Part shown: positions 37,295-43,831 of the stretch, one piece after another
How the letters are laid out: each line of letters begins with the position of its first letter
Position numbering within the stretch: position 1 is the stretch's first letter
Assembly (NCBI RefSeq): GCF_000519185.1
Contig: NZ_JAFA01000020.1
Coordinates: forward strand, 62,184 to 126,183
Origin: Paraburkholderia nodosa DSM 21604
Lineage (GTDB): Bacteria; Pseudomonadota; Gammaproteobacteria; Burkholderiales; Burkholderiaceae
Reading direction: 5' to 3'
DNA: 64,000 nucleotides
Made by a program: the position numbers and the translations under genes
The notes under the pieces: model-generated
What the model was told of the DNA's origin: nothing
The model's input: only the letters and a program-made list of their open reading frames with translations
Databases searched by the model: none

Positions 37295-37435
37295 CTACGA
37301 AATAAGCGCCTTCAAACGGTTCCAGAAGGCAGCTAGCCGGTGCGACTCCCCGAACTGCAGCGACAGCATCGCGTCGTACTGCGCGCGCGCCTCGTCAATG
37401 TGTGGGAGTTTCGAAAGAAGCAGGCCGAATATCAT
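37295..37435 (-). CDS. Conserved small protein upstream of Nramp copy A, 46 aa
   Basis: A short frame between the leader peptide and the Nramp gene, preceded by CGGAG. It begins MIFGLLLSKLPHIDEARAQY and ends AAFWNRLKALIS. A homologous 49-aa frame sits at the same place before Nramp copy B (MHFALLVSQLPRVEEARTHY ... AAAIWTALKKLAR). Shared positions are M.F.LL.S.LP...EAR..Y..ML.L....H and W..LK.L. This cross-copy conservation, with a ribosome site in both, is strong evidence for translation. It is predicted amphipathic and helical. It could be a transporter-associated small protein or a regulatory upstream ORF. Confidence 0.7.
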   Translation of the reverse strand: MIFGLLLSKLPHIDEARAQYDAMLSLQFGESHRLAAFWNRLKALIS

Positions 37436-37533
37436 GATGTTTCTCCGTGCGTCTGGCGTTGACGCATCCGTGCGGATAGCTGACAGACACGAAGAAGGCG
37501 CGCCTCATGGGCGCCGTAACCGTCTGCTAACCG

Positions 37534-37590
37534 CTATCTCCAGGGGTGGATGAGGCGGCGGCATAAGGAACAACTGTCACTTGCTGGCAT
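37534..37590 (-). CDS. Leader peptide ORF of Nramp copy A, 18 aa
   Basis: A short frame behind a very strong ribosome site (GAGGAGGAG, 5 nt before ATG), encoding MPASDSCSLCRRLIHPWR. The copy B leader has a related frame beginning MPDPEPCSCMTRRAF at the equivalent place. The shared pattern is MP....CS...RR. It is followed by a GC-rich hairpin (GGCGC CCATGAG GCGC). Position and conservation suggest an attenuation-type leader peptide controlling the downstream genes. Cys, Arg and Pro codons are candidates for the sensed step. Confidence 0.6.
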   Translation of the reverse strand: MPASDSCSLCRRLIHPWR

Positions 37591-37795
37591 TGAGACTCCT
37601 CCTCGTTGCCGGGCACGCCCGGCGCTATGTGCCTGCCTGCGTGTGCGCCCGCGTGGGAATATGACATTCCCGCGCGGACGAGCGCATGCTGCGAGCGCAA
37701 TACTCGCAACATGTTGCCAGGCGAAACGCACGCAAACGCGGCACCTGCATGGCGCTAATAATCAGGGTGCACGGGAGGGATTACCAGGACGCGCA

Positions 37796-37911
37796 CCGCC
37801 TGCCAGACGGCAGGACGGTGGCCAAAAAGCGGGCGCAGACGTCCTGCGGACTCAGGCAGGAAGACCGTTCGAAGATCGACAACTACTGGTGTCCAAGGCA
37901 TCAGCCCCTTT
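37796..37911 (-). ncRNA. Structured 5' leader RNA element, copy A (candidate riboswitch)
   Basis: Starts about 10 nt after the predicted transcription start. The 5' block 37890-37911 carries AAAGGGGC and ATGCCTTGGACA and matches the copy B leader at 20 of 22 positions. Hairpin 1 is at 37843-37860 (CCTGC/GCAGG). Hairpin 2 is at 37796-37818: CCG, bulged U, CCTGCC, loop GTCT, GGCAGG, CGG. In copy B the same hairpins form with different bases and loops. Conserved blocks plus compensating stems indicate selection on RNA structure. It does not match the Mn2+ (yybP-ykoY) or M-box consensus as I remember them. Confidence 0.55.
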
Positions 37912-37926
37912 AGTGAAGACTTTTAT

Positions 37927-37955
37927 AGTCTAGATTCGTGGATGCAGGTCGTCAA
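37927..37955 (-). promoter_or_regulatory. Sigma70-like promoter of the Nramp A module
   Basis: TTGACG at 37955-37950, a 17-nt spacer, then TAGACT at 37932-37927. It points into the conserved leader element, with the start expected near 37920. A promoter in the same position, with a better -10 (TAGAAT), precedes the copy B leader. Confidence 0.6.
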
Positions 37956-38119
37956 CGTGATTCGTTCAGCACCACGAACCTGATTCCGCAAACTCTTTGT
38001 GCGGTGCACATCACCGAAAACGGCGGCCAGAAGTTTGCGAGCCGTTCGGCTAAAGGCTGATCGCTCGTTCGTCGTGGCCTCATTTCCCGTCACTTCACTC
38101 CGCCACGGGTTCAGCTTCC

Positions 38120-38401
38120 CTAGCGGACCAGCTGATGCTGGACACGCCCTTCTCCATTGTCGCGCATGATGACGCCGCCGCCGAGAAACCCCACACCGGA
38201 CACCACATACGCTGCGATCCGCGTCACACCAGATGCCCCGTTTCCGGCCAGCATCCCGAGCGTAACGAAAAGGCATGCACCGCTTGTCACCAGCGTAATG
38301 GTTCGCAGACCGGCCGTGCGCTGGCGCATTTGCCGCTCCAGACCGATGGCTATACCACACGCAAAAGCGGCGAAGAGGCGCCAGATGAATTCTGCAATCA
38401 T
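38120..38401 (-). pseudogene. Truncated MgtC/SapB family protein
   Basis: The first 80 codons are a good MgtC N-terminal membrane domain: MIAEFIWRLFAAFACGIAIG, LERQMRQRTAGLRT, then AYVVSGVGFLGGGVIMRD. The sequence then changes to an unrelated tail and stops at 93 aa. Full-length MgtC proteins are roughly 140-230 aa and continue VRGLNTAATLW after the MRD/GG segment; that part is absent here. The ribosome site (AGGAG) is intact. It lies between the two Nramp modules on the same strand, after the terminator of copy B. MgtC is linked to Mg2+ limitation, which bears on the substrate of its neighbours. Confidence 0.75.
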
Positions 38402-38466
38402 GTCGTGGACTCCTGATGGAGCAGCCCGGAGCCCGCCCTTAAGCGAAAATGCGCAGCGCGCCTTCG

Positions 38467-38496
38467 TAAAATCGGGCAGGCACACGCCTGCCCGAT
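38467..38496 (-). terminator. Rho-independent terminator of the Nramp B module
   Basis: A perfect 11-bp stem (ATCGGGCAGGC / GCCTGCCCGAT) with a 4-nt loop. On the minus strand it is followed by TTTT. It begins 5 nt after the Nramp B stop codon, so the B module should end here and mgtC' needs its own promoter or readthrough. Confidence 0.85.
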
Positions 38497-38501
38497 CCGC
38501 C

Positions 38502-40163
38502 TTAGTGAATCGCCATCTGCACGACCTTCACGATGACGAGACCCACTGCGACGACGAGGTAGGTGCGCAGCACGCCCATCCACACGCGTGTCGACAACGT
38601 CAGGTGCTGCGGCGCCGGCAGGTCTTCGAGCGGTGGCATGCGCCACGTGTTGCGCAACTCCTTGAGGGCCGGCTTGTTGAGCGGCAACGCACCATGGGTG
38701 ACAGCCGCGCCGCGCGCCTTGCGCGAGAGTTCCACCGCGGCGTACACGGCCACGGCAAGCCCGCATCCGCCCACGAGAATCTTGACGATCGCCGCGCCGC
38801 TGATGTCCGGAAACACGGTGGCCGCCGTCAGGATGATCGACAGCACGACGAGCACGGCAATCACTGCACCCGTGAACACGTTCAGCTTCTTCGAATTCAC
38901 CCACGGGCCAAGCACCGCCTTGTCATTGCACAACAGCAGCAGGAACACGGTTGCGCTCGGCAACAGCACGCCAGCGAGCGTCTGCACGGCCTCGGTCAGG
39001 AGGCCAAGGGGGCTGCCCGGCATCAGCACGAGGGCGGCAGCGAGCGCGATGATGCCGAAGTAGACGAGATAGAAGCCCTTCGCGTCGAGCACGCTGCGGT
39101 GCAGCGAGTGCTTGACCTTGAAGACGTCGCCAACCGCGTACGCCGTCGAGAGCGAAACAGCGGCGGCGCCGATGATCGACGCGTCGAGCAGCGCGACGGC
39201 GAAGATCGTGGCCGACGTCTGGCCGACGTATTTGTGCAGACCCGCAATCACGCCACCCGCGTCGGTGAAGTTGCCGAACTCGGGCCTGCCGTCAAAGAGC
39301 GCGGCCGTGAAGGCCATCATCGCCACAGCGCCGACGATCACGAACGCGATGCCGATCCAGAGGTCCGCCTTTTCGTACTTCATGAAGCGCGGCGTGATGC
39401 GCTTGTCAATCACATAGCTCTGCTGGAAGAACAGCTGCCACGGCGCGACGGTCGTGCCGACAATGCCGATCACGAGCAGCATCACGTCGGAGAGCTTCGA
39501 ATTCGCCGGCCAGGTCGGCACGAGGAAATCACGCGCGATGACGCCCACAGGCGGGTGGATCGAGACGAGCACCGGAATCAGCAGCAGACTCAACAGGCAG
39601 AGCACGATCGCGAAGCGTTCGAAGCGCCGGAAGTCGCCCGTACTGACCGCCGCCATGGTGAGAACCGCGGCGATGCAGACACCGAGCACCTTCGAGACGC
39701 CGAGAAAGTCGAGTGCGAACGTAATGCCGATGAACTCGGTGACGATCGTGAGCGCATTGAGCAGGAAAAGATCGACGACGCTGAAGGCGCCCCAGAACTT
39801 GCCGAAGCGCTCGAAGATGAGACGAGCGTGACCGACGCCGGTCACGGCGCCCAGGCGCAGGACCATTTCCTGGTTCACGTAGAGAACCGGGATCAGCAGC
39901 GCGAGCGTCCAGAGCAACGACGTGCCGTAGTTCTGCCCGGCCTGCGTATAGGTGCCGAACGCGCCGGCGTCGTTATCGCCAACCATGACGATGAGGCCGG
40001 GGCCGAGGATGGCGAGCAGCGTGCGCAGGCGCGCCATCCAGTTGCTGCGCGGGGCGGTATCGTGGTGCGCGATCGTGCCGAGGGCGCCTCTGATATCGCC
40101 CACGTGCGCGTCGTCGAGCACGGCACTGCGGCGCTGCGCGATATTTGCGGGAGTGGTGGACAT
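38502..40163 (-). CDS. Nramp-family divalent metal transporter, copy B (non-canonical metal site)
   Basis: Paralogue of copy A (553 aa), alignable end to end with few gaps. It carries the same altered ligand motifs: GPGLIVMVGDNDAGAFGTYT in helix 1 (DAGA in place of DPGN) and GIVGTTVAPWQLFFQQS in helix 6 (AP in place of MPH). SIHPPVG, EFGNFTDAGGVIAGL and LPSATVFLLLLCND are shared with copy A. Differences concentrate at the N-terminus and the last two helices. The ATG follows AAGGAAT. The upstream leader, leader peptide and small protein mirror those of copy A. Shared substitutions mean the ligand change predates the duplication. Confidence 0.85.
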   Translation of the reverse strand: MSTTPANIAQRRSAVLDDAHVGDIRGALGTIAHHDTAPRSNWMARLRTLLAILGPGLIVMVGDNDAGAFGTYTQAGQNYGTSLLWTLALLIPVLYVNQEMVLRLGAVTGVGHARLIFERFGKFWGAFSVVDLFLLNALTIVTEFIGITFALDFLGVSKVLGVCIAAVLTMAAVSTGDFRRFERFAIVLCLLSLLLIPVLVSIHPPVGVIARDFLVPTWPANSKLSDVMLLVIGIVGTTVAPWQLFFQQSYVIDKRITPRFMKYEKADLWIGIAFVIVGAVAMMAFTAALFDGRPEFGNFTDAGGVIAGLHKYVGQTSATIFAVALLDASIIGAAAVSLSTAYAVGDVFKVKHSLHRSVLDAKGFYLVYFGIIALAAALVLMPGSPLGLLTEAVQTLAGVLLPSATVFLLLLCNDKAVLGPWVNSKKLNVFTGAVIAVLVVLSIILTAATVFPDISGAAIVKILVGGCGLAVAVYAAVELSRKARGAAVTHGALPLNKPALKELRNTWRMPPLEDLPAPQHLTLSTRVWMGVLRTYLVVAVGLVIVKVVQMAIH

Positions 40164-40207
40164 TTTTTACTTATTCCTTAGCAGTGCTTTTTTAAATCGA
40201 TGATAGA

Positions 40208-40268
40208 GGCGTGGCACTGCCCTGCCGCCTGCCGGTGTTGAAGCAGTGGGCAGACAGTCGGCCACGCC
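40208..40268 (-). promoter_or_regulatory. Long hairpin between small protein B and Nramp B
   Basis: GGCGTGGC at 40268-40261 pairs with GCCACGCC at 40215-40208. An inner CTGCCC/GGGCAG stem (40253-40248 with 40222-40217) extends it. There is no following U-run, so it is not a standard terminator. It could stabilise the transcript, set relative expression of the two genes, or act in control. Confidence 0.5.
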
Positions 40269-40276
40269 GGGCCGTG

Positions 40277-40426
40277 TCAGCGCGCGAGTTTTTTAAGCGC
40301 CGTCCAGATGGCGGCGGCCACGCGGGCTGACGCATGCGAACGGGAGTCGAGCGCAAGCATGTCGTTGTAGTGCGTGCGAGCTTCTTCGACGCGCGGGAGT
40401 TGCGAAACGAGGAGTGCGAAGTGCAT
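40277..40426 (-). CDS. Conserved small protein upstream of Nramp copy B, 49 aa
   Basis: A short frame behind a near-perfect ribosome site (GGAGGAA). It begins MHFALLVSQLPRVEEARTHY and ends AAAIWTALKKLAR. It is homologous to the 46-aa frame before copy A and sits at the same place in the module. The N-terminal hydrophobic MHFALLVSQL is too short to span a membrane; the rest is helix-favouring and charged. Conservation of amino acids between copies, while the flanking leader sequence has drifted, supports a translated product. Confidence 0.72.
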   Translation of the reverse strand: MHFALLVSQLPRVEEARTHYNDMLALDSRSHASARVAAAIWTALKKLAR

Positions 40427-40535
40427 GGTGATTCCTCCAATAGCTTGAAACGTGGCGCCTTCGACCGGGCCTTCGTTTCAGTTCACACGGACCGAAGTGC
40501 TCGGGCGTGTGGGAGGAACGTGTGCGGCCAGGATG

Positions 40536-40607
40536 TCAGGCGGAGAGCGCGGCGTTCAGCGAGAACGCGCGGCGAGTCATACAGGAACAAGGCTCAGGGT
40601 CGGGCAT
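40536..40607 (-). CDS. Leader peptide ORF of Nramp copy B, 23 aa
   Basis: A short frame after GAGGAG, beginning MPDPEPCSCMTRRAFSLNAA and ending LSA. It shares MP, acidic residue 5, CS at 7-8 and a second nearby Cys, then RR, with the copy A leader peptide. Pro codons 2, 4 and 6 occur early, a pattern reminiscent of Pro-rich leader peptides of Mg2+ transporter genes such as mgtL. Its role as an attenuation peptide is inferred. Confidence 0.6.
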   Translation of the reverse strand: MPDPEPCSCMTRRAFSLNAALSA

Positions 40608-40841
40608 CGTGAGCTCCTCTATCGGTTGTGTCCGATTCAAGCTTTACGGACGTGTTTAACCGCACGGTGGATCCGGCACGGCGTTGCGTGCGCGAAAACA
40701 GCGTGAACAAGCGGCGCCACGAGCCAATGGCTCGGCGCGCCGAATCGTCTGGACGAATGCGCGTTACAACGCACGCGTCAAAGACGGCGGCCAATCGAAT
40801 GGATGCGCGGGAAGAAACTGCGGAAGCTACTGCGGCGCGCA

Positions 40842-40959
40842 CCGTCTGCCTGCTGGCAGGACGGCGGCTAGGGAAGAATCCAGGCGGGCGTCGTGCCGGT
40901 CAGGCAGAAAAACTTTTCGAAGGTCGACTACTGCAACTGTCCAAGGCATATGCCCCTTT
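40842..40959 (-). ncRNA. Structured 5' leader RNA element, copy B (candidate riboswitch)
   Basis: The 5' block at 40938-40959 carries AAAGGGGC and ATGCCTTGGACA, then GTCGACCTTCGA. Hairpin 1 is TGCC/GGCA at 40894-40906. Hairpin 2 at 40842-40864 reads CCGT, bulged C, CTGCC, loop AGCA, GGCAG, ACGG. Compared with copy A, one base pair moves from one side of the bulge to the other and the loop changes from GTCT to AGCA, yet full pairing is kept. The element starts about 10 nt after the predicted transcription start and 230 nt before the leader peptide. Confidence 0.55.
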
Positions 40960-40974
40960 CGTGGAAACAGGCGA

Positions 40975-41004
40975 ATTCTAGTGACGGTGCTCGCGCAGAG
41001 TCAA
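40975..41004 (-). promoter_or_regulatory. Sigma70-like promoter of the Nramp B module
   Basis: TTGACT at 41004-40999, an 18-nt spacer, then TAGAAT at 40980-40975 (5 of 6 to TATAAT). Transcription should begin near 40968, just before the conserved leader block. An AT-rich stretch upstream (41010-41035) could act as an UP element. Confidence 0.65.
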
Positions 41005-41450
41005 CGATTTTCTTGAAGATTTTTCTTTCGATTCTGTTACTTGCAGTGGATGCAAATCATTTTCCTCACGTCTTCGTATTGCATCTGCGCAGCGACTACT
41101 GCTGCGGTTGCAGTTGGCATACGAGCAACGCACGGAGCGGCGCACGCATCGGCAACGAGGCCGTCGCCGGACTGGACGCCCGCGCAGTGCGCTGGAATGC
41201 TTTGGCTCGGCATGGTCAGTGCGCTCGATGCTGCATGCGGGCCGGTCGCGACGTTCTGATGGCGTGATGCTCTGCGGTGTCCGGGCCTGCCAACCATTTA
41301 GCGAACAGGCCCGGATATAGGGTCACTCGATCAACGCGTTCGCTCCAAAATAGAGCAGTTGTCCGATTCGCTTCCCCCTCCCTGCCAAGCAGCGGTCTGG
41401 CCTTGGCGTCGAACCGACAACGTTCCCTGGCAACGCTTTCTACATCGACG
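41005..41450. other. Intergenic region between Nramp B module and dmeRF
   Basis: No gene recognised. It holds an inverted repeat TCCGGGCCTG (41280-41289) / CAGGCCCGGA (41306-41315) with a 16-nt loop. There is no U-run on either side, so its role is open. Promoters of both divergent units lie at its edges. Confidence 0.4.
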
Positions 41451-41505
41451 TATACCCCCGTACCCTATCCAGGGTAATATAGCCCCCTACCGTATTAAGG
41501 GGGGC
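41451..41505 (+). promoter_or_regulatory. Candidate DmeR (RcnR-type) operator with paired C/G tracts
   Basis: Three C/G tracts in AT context precede the regulator gene: TATACCCCCGTA (41451-41462), ATATAGCCCCCTAC (41478-41491) and GTATTAAGGGGGGCC (41491-41505). RcnR/CsoR-type repressors recognise such G-tracts with TA-rich flanks. The last G-tract ends 5 nt before the GTG start and probably also serves as the ribosome site, so repressor binding and translation initiation share the same bases. Confidence 0.65.
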
Positions 41506-41510
41506 CAGCC

Positions 41511-41783
41511 GTGAGCCATACGATTCGCGAAAAACAGAAGCTACTCAACCGGGTTCGCCGCATCAAGGGACAGGTTGAAGCCATCGAGCGCGCACTTGAA
41601 GAAGAGCGCGGCTGCATGGACGTGCTACAGCTCATCACCAGTAGCCGCGGCGCGATGAACGGGTTGCTTGCCGTGGTTCTCGAAGACCACATCCGAACGC
41701 ATCTTGTCGACGCGGAGCCGGACGACGAGCACGGCAGCGGCACCGAGCAGCTGATTGAGGTAGTGCACAGCTACTTCAAGTAA
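41511..41783 (+). CDS. dmeR: RcnR/CsoR-family Co/Ni-responsive repressor
   Basis: A small all-helical metal-sensing repressor (90 aa). All four RcnR metal ligands are in register: His3 (MSHT), Cys35 (ERGC), His60 and His64 (LEDHIRTHL). Presence of His3 and His64 separates it from formaldehyde-sensing FrmR and copper-sensing CsoR. It starts at a GTG behind a G-tract. It lies 9 nt before a His-rich CDF efflux gene, the dmeRF arrangement known from rhizobia for Co2+/Ni2+ resistance. Confidence 0.85.
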   Translation: MSHTIREKQKLLNRVRRIKGQVEAIERALEEERGCMDVLQLITSSRGAMNGLLAVVLEDHIRTHLVDAEPDDEHGSGTEQLIEVVHSYFK

Positions 41784-41792
41784 GAGGGAACC

Positions 41793-43082
41793 ATGAGCAA
41801 CTTCGAAAATTCCGCTTTTGGAGCGGGGCATGACCACATTTTCCTGGGTGCGGCCCACGAAGACAACGAGCGCAGGACCTGGATGGTGATCGCGCTATGC
41901 AGCGCGATGATGGTGGCTGAAATTGTCGGCGGCAGTCTTTTTGGCTCGCTGGCGCTCGTCGCCGACGGTCTTCATATGTCGACACACGCCGGGGCGATGC
42001 TCATCGCCGCTTTGGCGTACACCTACGCGCGCAGGCACGCGGCCGACAACCGCTTCGTATTCGGTACGGGCAAGCTGGGCGATCTCGCGGGCTTTACCAG
42101 CGCCATCGTGCTCGCCATGATCGCGCTGCTGATCGGATACGAAGCCGTCTCGCGCTTTCTCTCACCCGTACCCATCCATTTCGGCCAGGCGATTCCCATC
42201 GCGATACTGGGTCTGCTGGTCAATCTCGCGAGCGTCTGGCTGCTGAGTGGCAACCACCACGGCCACAGTCATGGGCATAGCCATGGTCATGGTCACGGCC
42301 ATGAAGACGAACACGGTCACGAGGGCGAGGTGCATCGCATCTTCGGCAGCGCTGGCGTATTTGCCTTGTCGGTCTTCGAAGACGATGTACCGCCCGTTTT
42401 CCGCATTACGCCCGAAACGGCTTCTTCGAGGCTGCCTGCCGACTCTGTTTCGGTCACGACGGTTCGCGCCGACGGCACGCACCAGACCTTCGCGTTTGCC
42501 GATCGCGGTGACTACCTGGAGTCGAAGGACGACATTCCCGAGCCACATGCATTCTGGGCCACCGTTAGTTTGCCCGATGGCGAACACTCAATTGAATTCG
42601 AGGAACACGATCATAGTCACGGCGACGCGCATGCTGCGGCGAATCGCGATCACAACATCCGCTCGGCGTACATCCATGTGATTGCGGACGCCGCGGTTTC
42701 CGTGCTGGCGATCATCGGCCTCCTGCTGGCCCGTGCGTTCGGCTGGGTCTGGATGGACCCGCTCGCAGGCGTAATCGGCGCCCTGGTCATTGCAAACTGG
42801 TCGTGGGGCCTGATGCGCGATACGGGAGGCATTCTGCTCGACATGAATCTGGATAAGCGCATGGCCGAAAACGTTCGTCACGTCATTGAAGACAACGGTG
42901 ACGCCGTGCTTGACCTCCATGTCTGGCGCGTCGGTCCCGGGCACATGAGCGCAGTAGTGTCGGTCGTCACCAGTGAAGCACAACGCAGCCCGAGCTTCTA
43001 TCACGCGGCCCTCAAACGCTTTAAGGGGCTGTCACACGTGACGGTAGAAGTGAACCCGCCGCGTGCCGCCGCCTCAGCCTGA
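41793..43082 (+). CDS. dmeF: CDF-family Co2+/Ni2+ efflux protein
   Basis: An inner-membrane cation diffusion facilitator (429 aa) that exports Co2+/Ni2+ in exchange for protons. Metal-site helices are LVADGLHMSTHAGAMLIAAL (HxxxD-type site in helix 2) and IHVIADAAVSVLAIIGLLLA with HxxxD in helix 5. Between helices 4 and 5 is a long cytoplasmic His-rich loop (HHGHSHGHSHGHGHGHEDEH, about residues 153-175) followed by an insert of about 90 residues, typical of DmeF. It is co-transcribed with dmeR. Zn2+ transport cannot be excluded. Confidence 0.87.
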   Translation: MSNFENSAFGAGHDHIFLGAAHEDNERRTWMVIALCSAMMVAEIVGGSLFGSLALVADGLHMSTHAGAMLIAALAYTYARRHAADNRFVFGTGKLGDLAGFTSAIVLAMIALLIGYEAVSRFLSPVPIHFGQAIPIAILGLLVNLASVWLLSGNHHGHSHGHSHGHGHGHEDEHGHEGEVHRIFGSAGVFALSVFEDDVPPVFRITPETASSRLPADSVSVTTVRADGTHQTFAFADRGDYLESKDDIPEPHAFWATVSLPDGEHSIEFEEHDHSHGDAHAAANRDHNIRSAYIHVIADAAVSVLAIIGLLLARAFGWVWMDPLAGVIGALVIANWSWGLMRDTGGILLDMNLDKRMAENVRHVIEDNGDAVLDLHVWRVGPGHMSAVVSVVTSEAQRSPSFYHAALKRFKGLSHVTVEVNPPRAAASA

Positions 43083-43390
43083 ACATGTCGCGCCAAACGC
43101 AGTAAGCGCAGGCCGCGACGCGGCACGTTCGCGTGCTTGGAGCGGACAGGACAAATCAGGCAGTAGCCGGCCAGGAAGGGCCGTTCGACGCCGGTGGCTA
43201 GATCGTCGACAATGCGGCTCGGACGGACATCCTGACGACCACGGCAATCCGAAAATAGCCTCCAGTCGATTTCTCAAGTTTCAGGCGATGTTGCCGTAGA
43301 GCCGGTGTGAACGCTCTATGTTCGGTACGGACGGGGTGTCCAACGTATCCGGGGAAAGCTGCAATTTTAGAAGCGAAGGGCCTCACGATC
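43083..43390. other. Intergenic stretch without a recognisable gene
   Basis: No frame with a ribosome site. The downstream gene's frame is open back to about 43307, but the ATG at 43391 gives the more sensible N-terminus. Confidence 0.4.
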
Positions 43391-43807
43391 ATGCCGATTG
43401 ATGATCTGGACGTCTACTATTGCCAAAGAATGCGCGGCTACACCACGTTAAGCCTGCATGTCGATGGTGCAACGGTCTATACGCTTGACGTGCGTGGTGT
43501 TGTCAAACCCCTTTCGGGAAAATACACGGTTGGAGCGTTTACAAGCTCCGACAAAAGCTCTCTGGTTGCATGGATTGATCCAGTGTCCGGCGAGTTTATT
43601 TCGACCGATTCAACCGTTTCTGATTCGCTTTTTTCGATTCCAGTCTTCATCGGGCTTGGGGTGGTCCTCAGCGCCGTGCTTCATTTGAATAAGTGGATTG
43701 TTGCACCGATCATCGCCTTGGTAGCTGTGGCGGCATGTCGTCGCCTCTTGCACGGGAAGAAGAACGATTCCGAACTGGAGGCGATTCTGCGGAATCGGCG
43801 AAGTTGA
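43391..43807 (+). CDS. Hypothetical membrane protein, 138 aa
   Basis: Residues 1-75 are a soluble region (MPIDDLDVYYCQRMRGYTTL, then VDGATVYTLDVRG and WIDPVSGEFIST). Two hydrophobic segments follow (IPVFIGLGVVLSAVLHL and WIVAPIIALVAVAAC), then a basic tail (RRLLHGKKNDSELEAILRNR). No family recognised. Its codon use is less GC-rich than its neighbours. It stands alone and converges on a broken minus-strand gene. Confidence 0.5.
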   Translation: MPIDDLDVYYCQRMRGYTTLSLHVDGATVYTLDVRGVVKPLSGKYTVGAFTSSDKSSLVAWIDPVSGEFISTDSTVSDSLFSIPVFIGLGVVLSAVLHLNKWIVAPIIALVAVAACRRLLHGKKNDSELEAILRNRRS

Positions 43808-43831
43808 GCTTCGGAGCTCGGCCATACGCGG

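Noticed and set aside
37796..37911. Known Mn2+ (yybP-ykoY) or Mg2+ (M-box) riboswitch
   Set aside because: The AAAGGGG block recalls the GGGGAGUAGC loop of yybP-ykoY, but the AGUAGC part and the paired loop sequence are missing. The M-box core is also absent. This was judged by eye; an Rfam scan would settle it.
37686..37913. Plus-strand frame across leader A (AHRLPDGRTVAKK ... CPRHQPL) that resembles a frame across leader B
   Set aside because: The resemblance is explained by the conserved leader RNA on the other strand. In leader B the matching frame has a stop and a one-base shift, neither frame has a ribosome site, and both copies have a clear minus-strand promoter just upstream.
38157..40181. 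674-codon plus-strand open frame opposite Nramp copy B
   Set aside because: An antisense artefact of high GC. A similar shadow exists over copy A, and the sequence is His/Arg/Asp-rich without structure.
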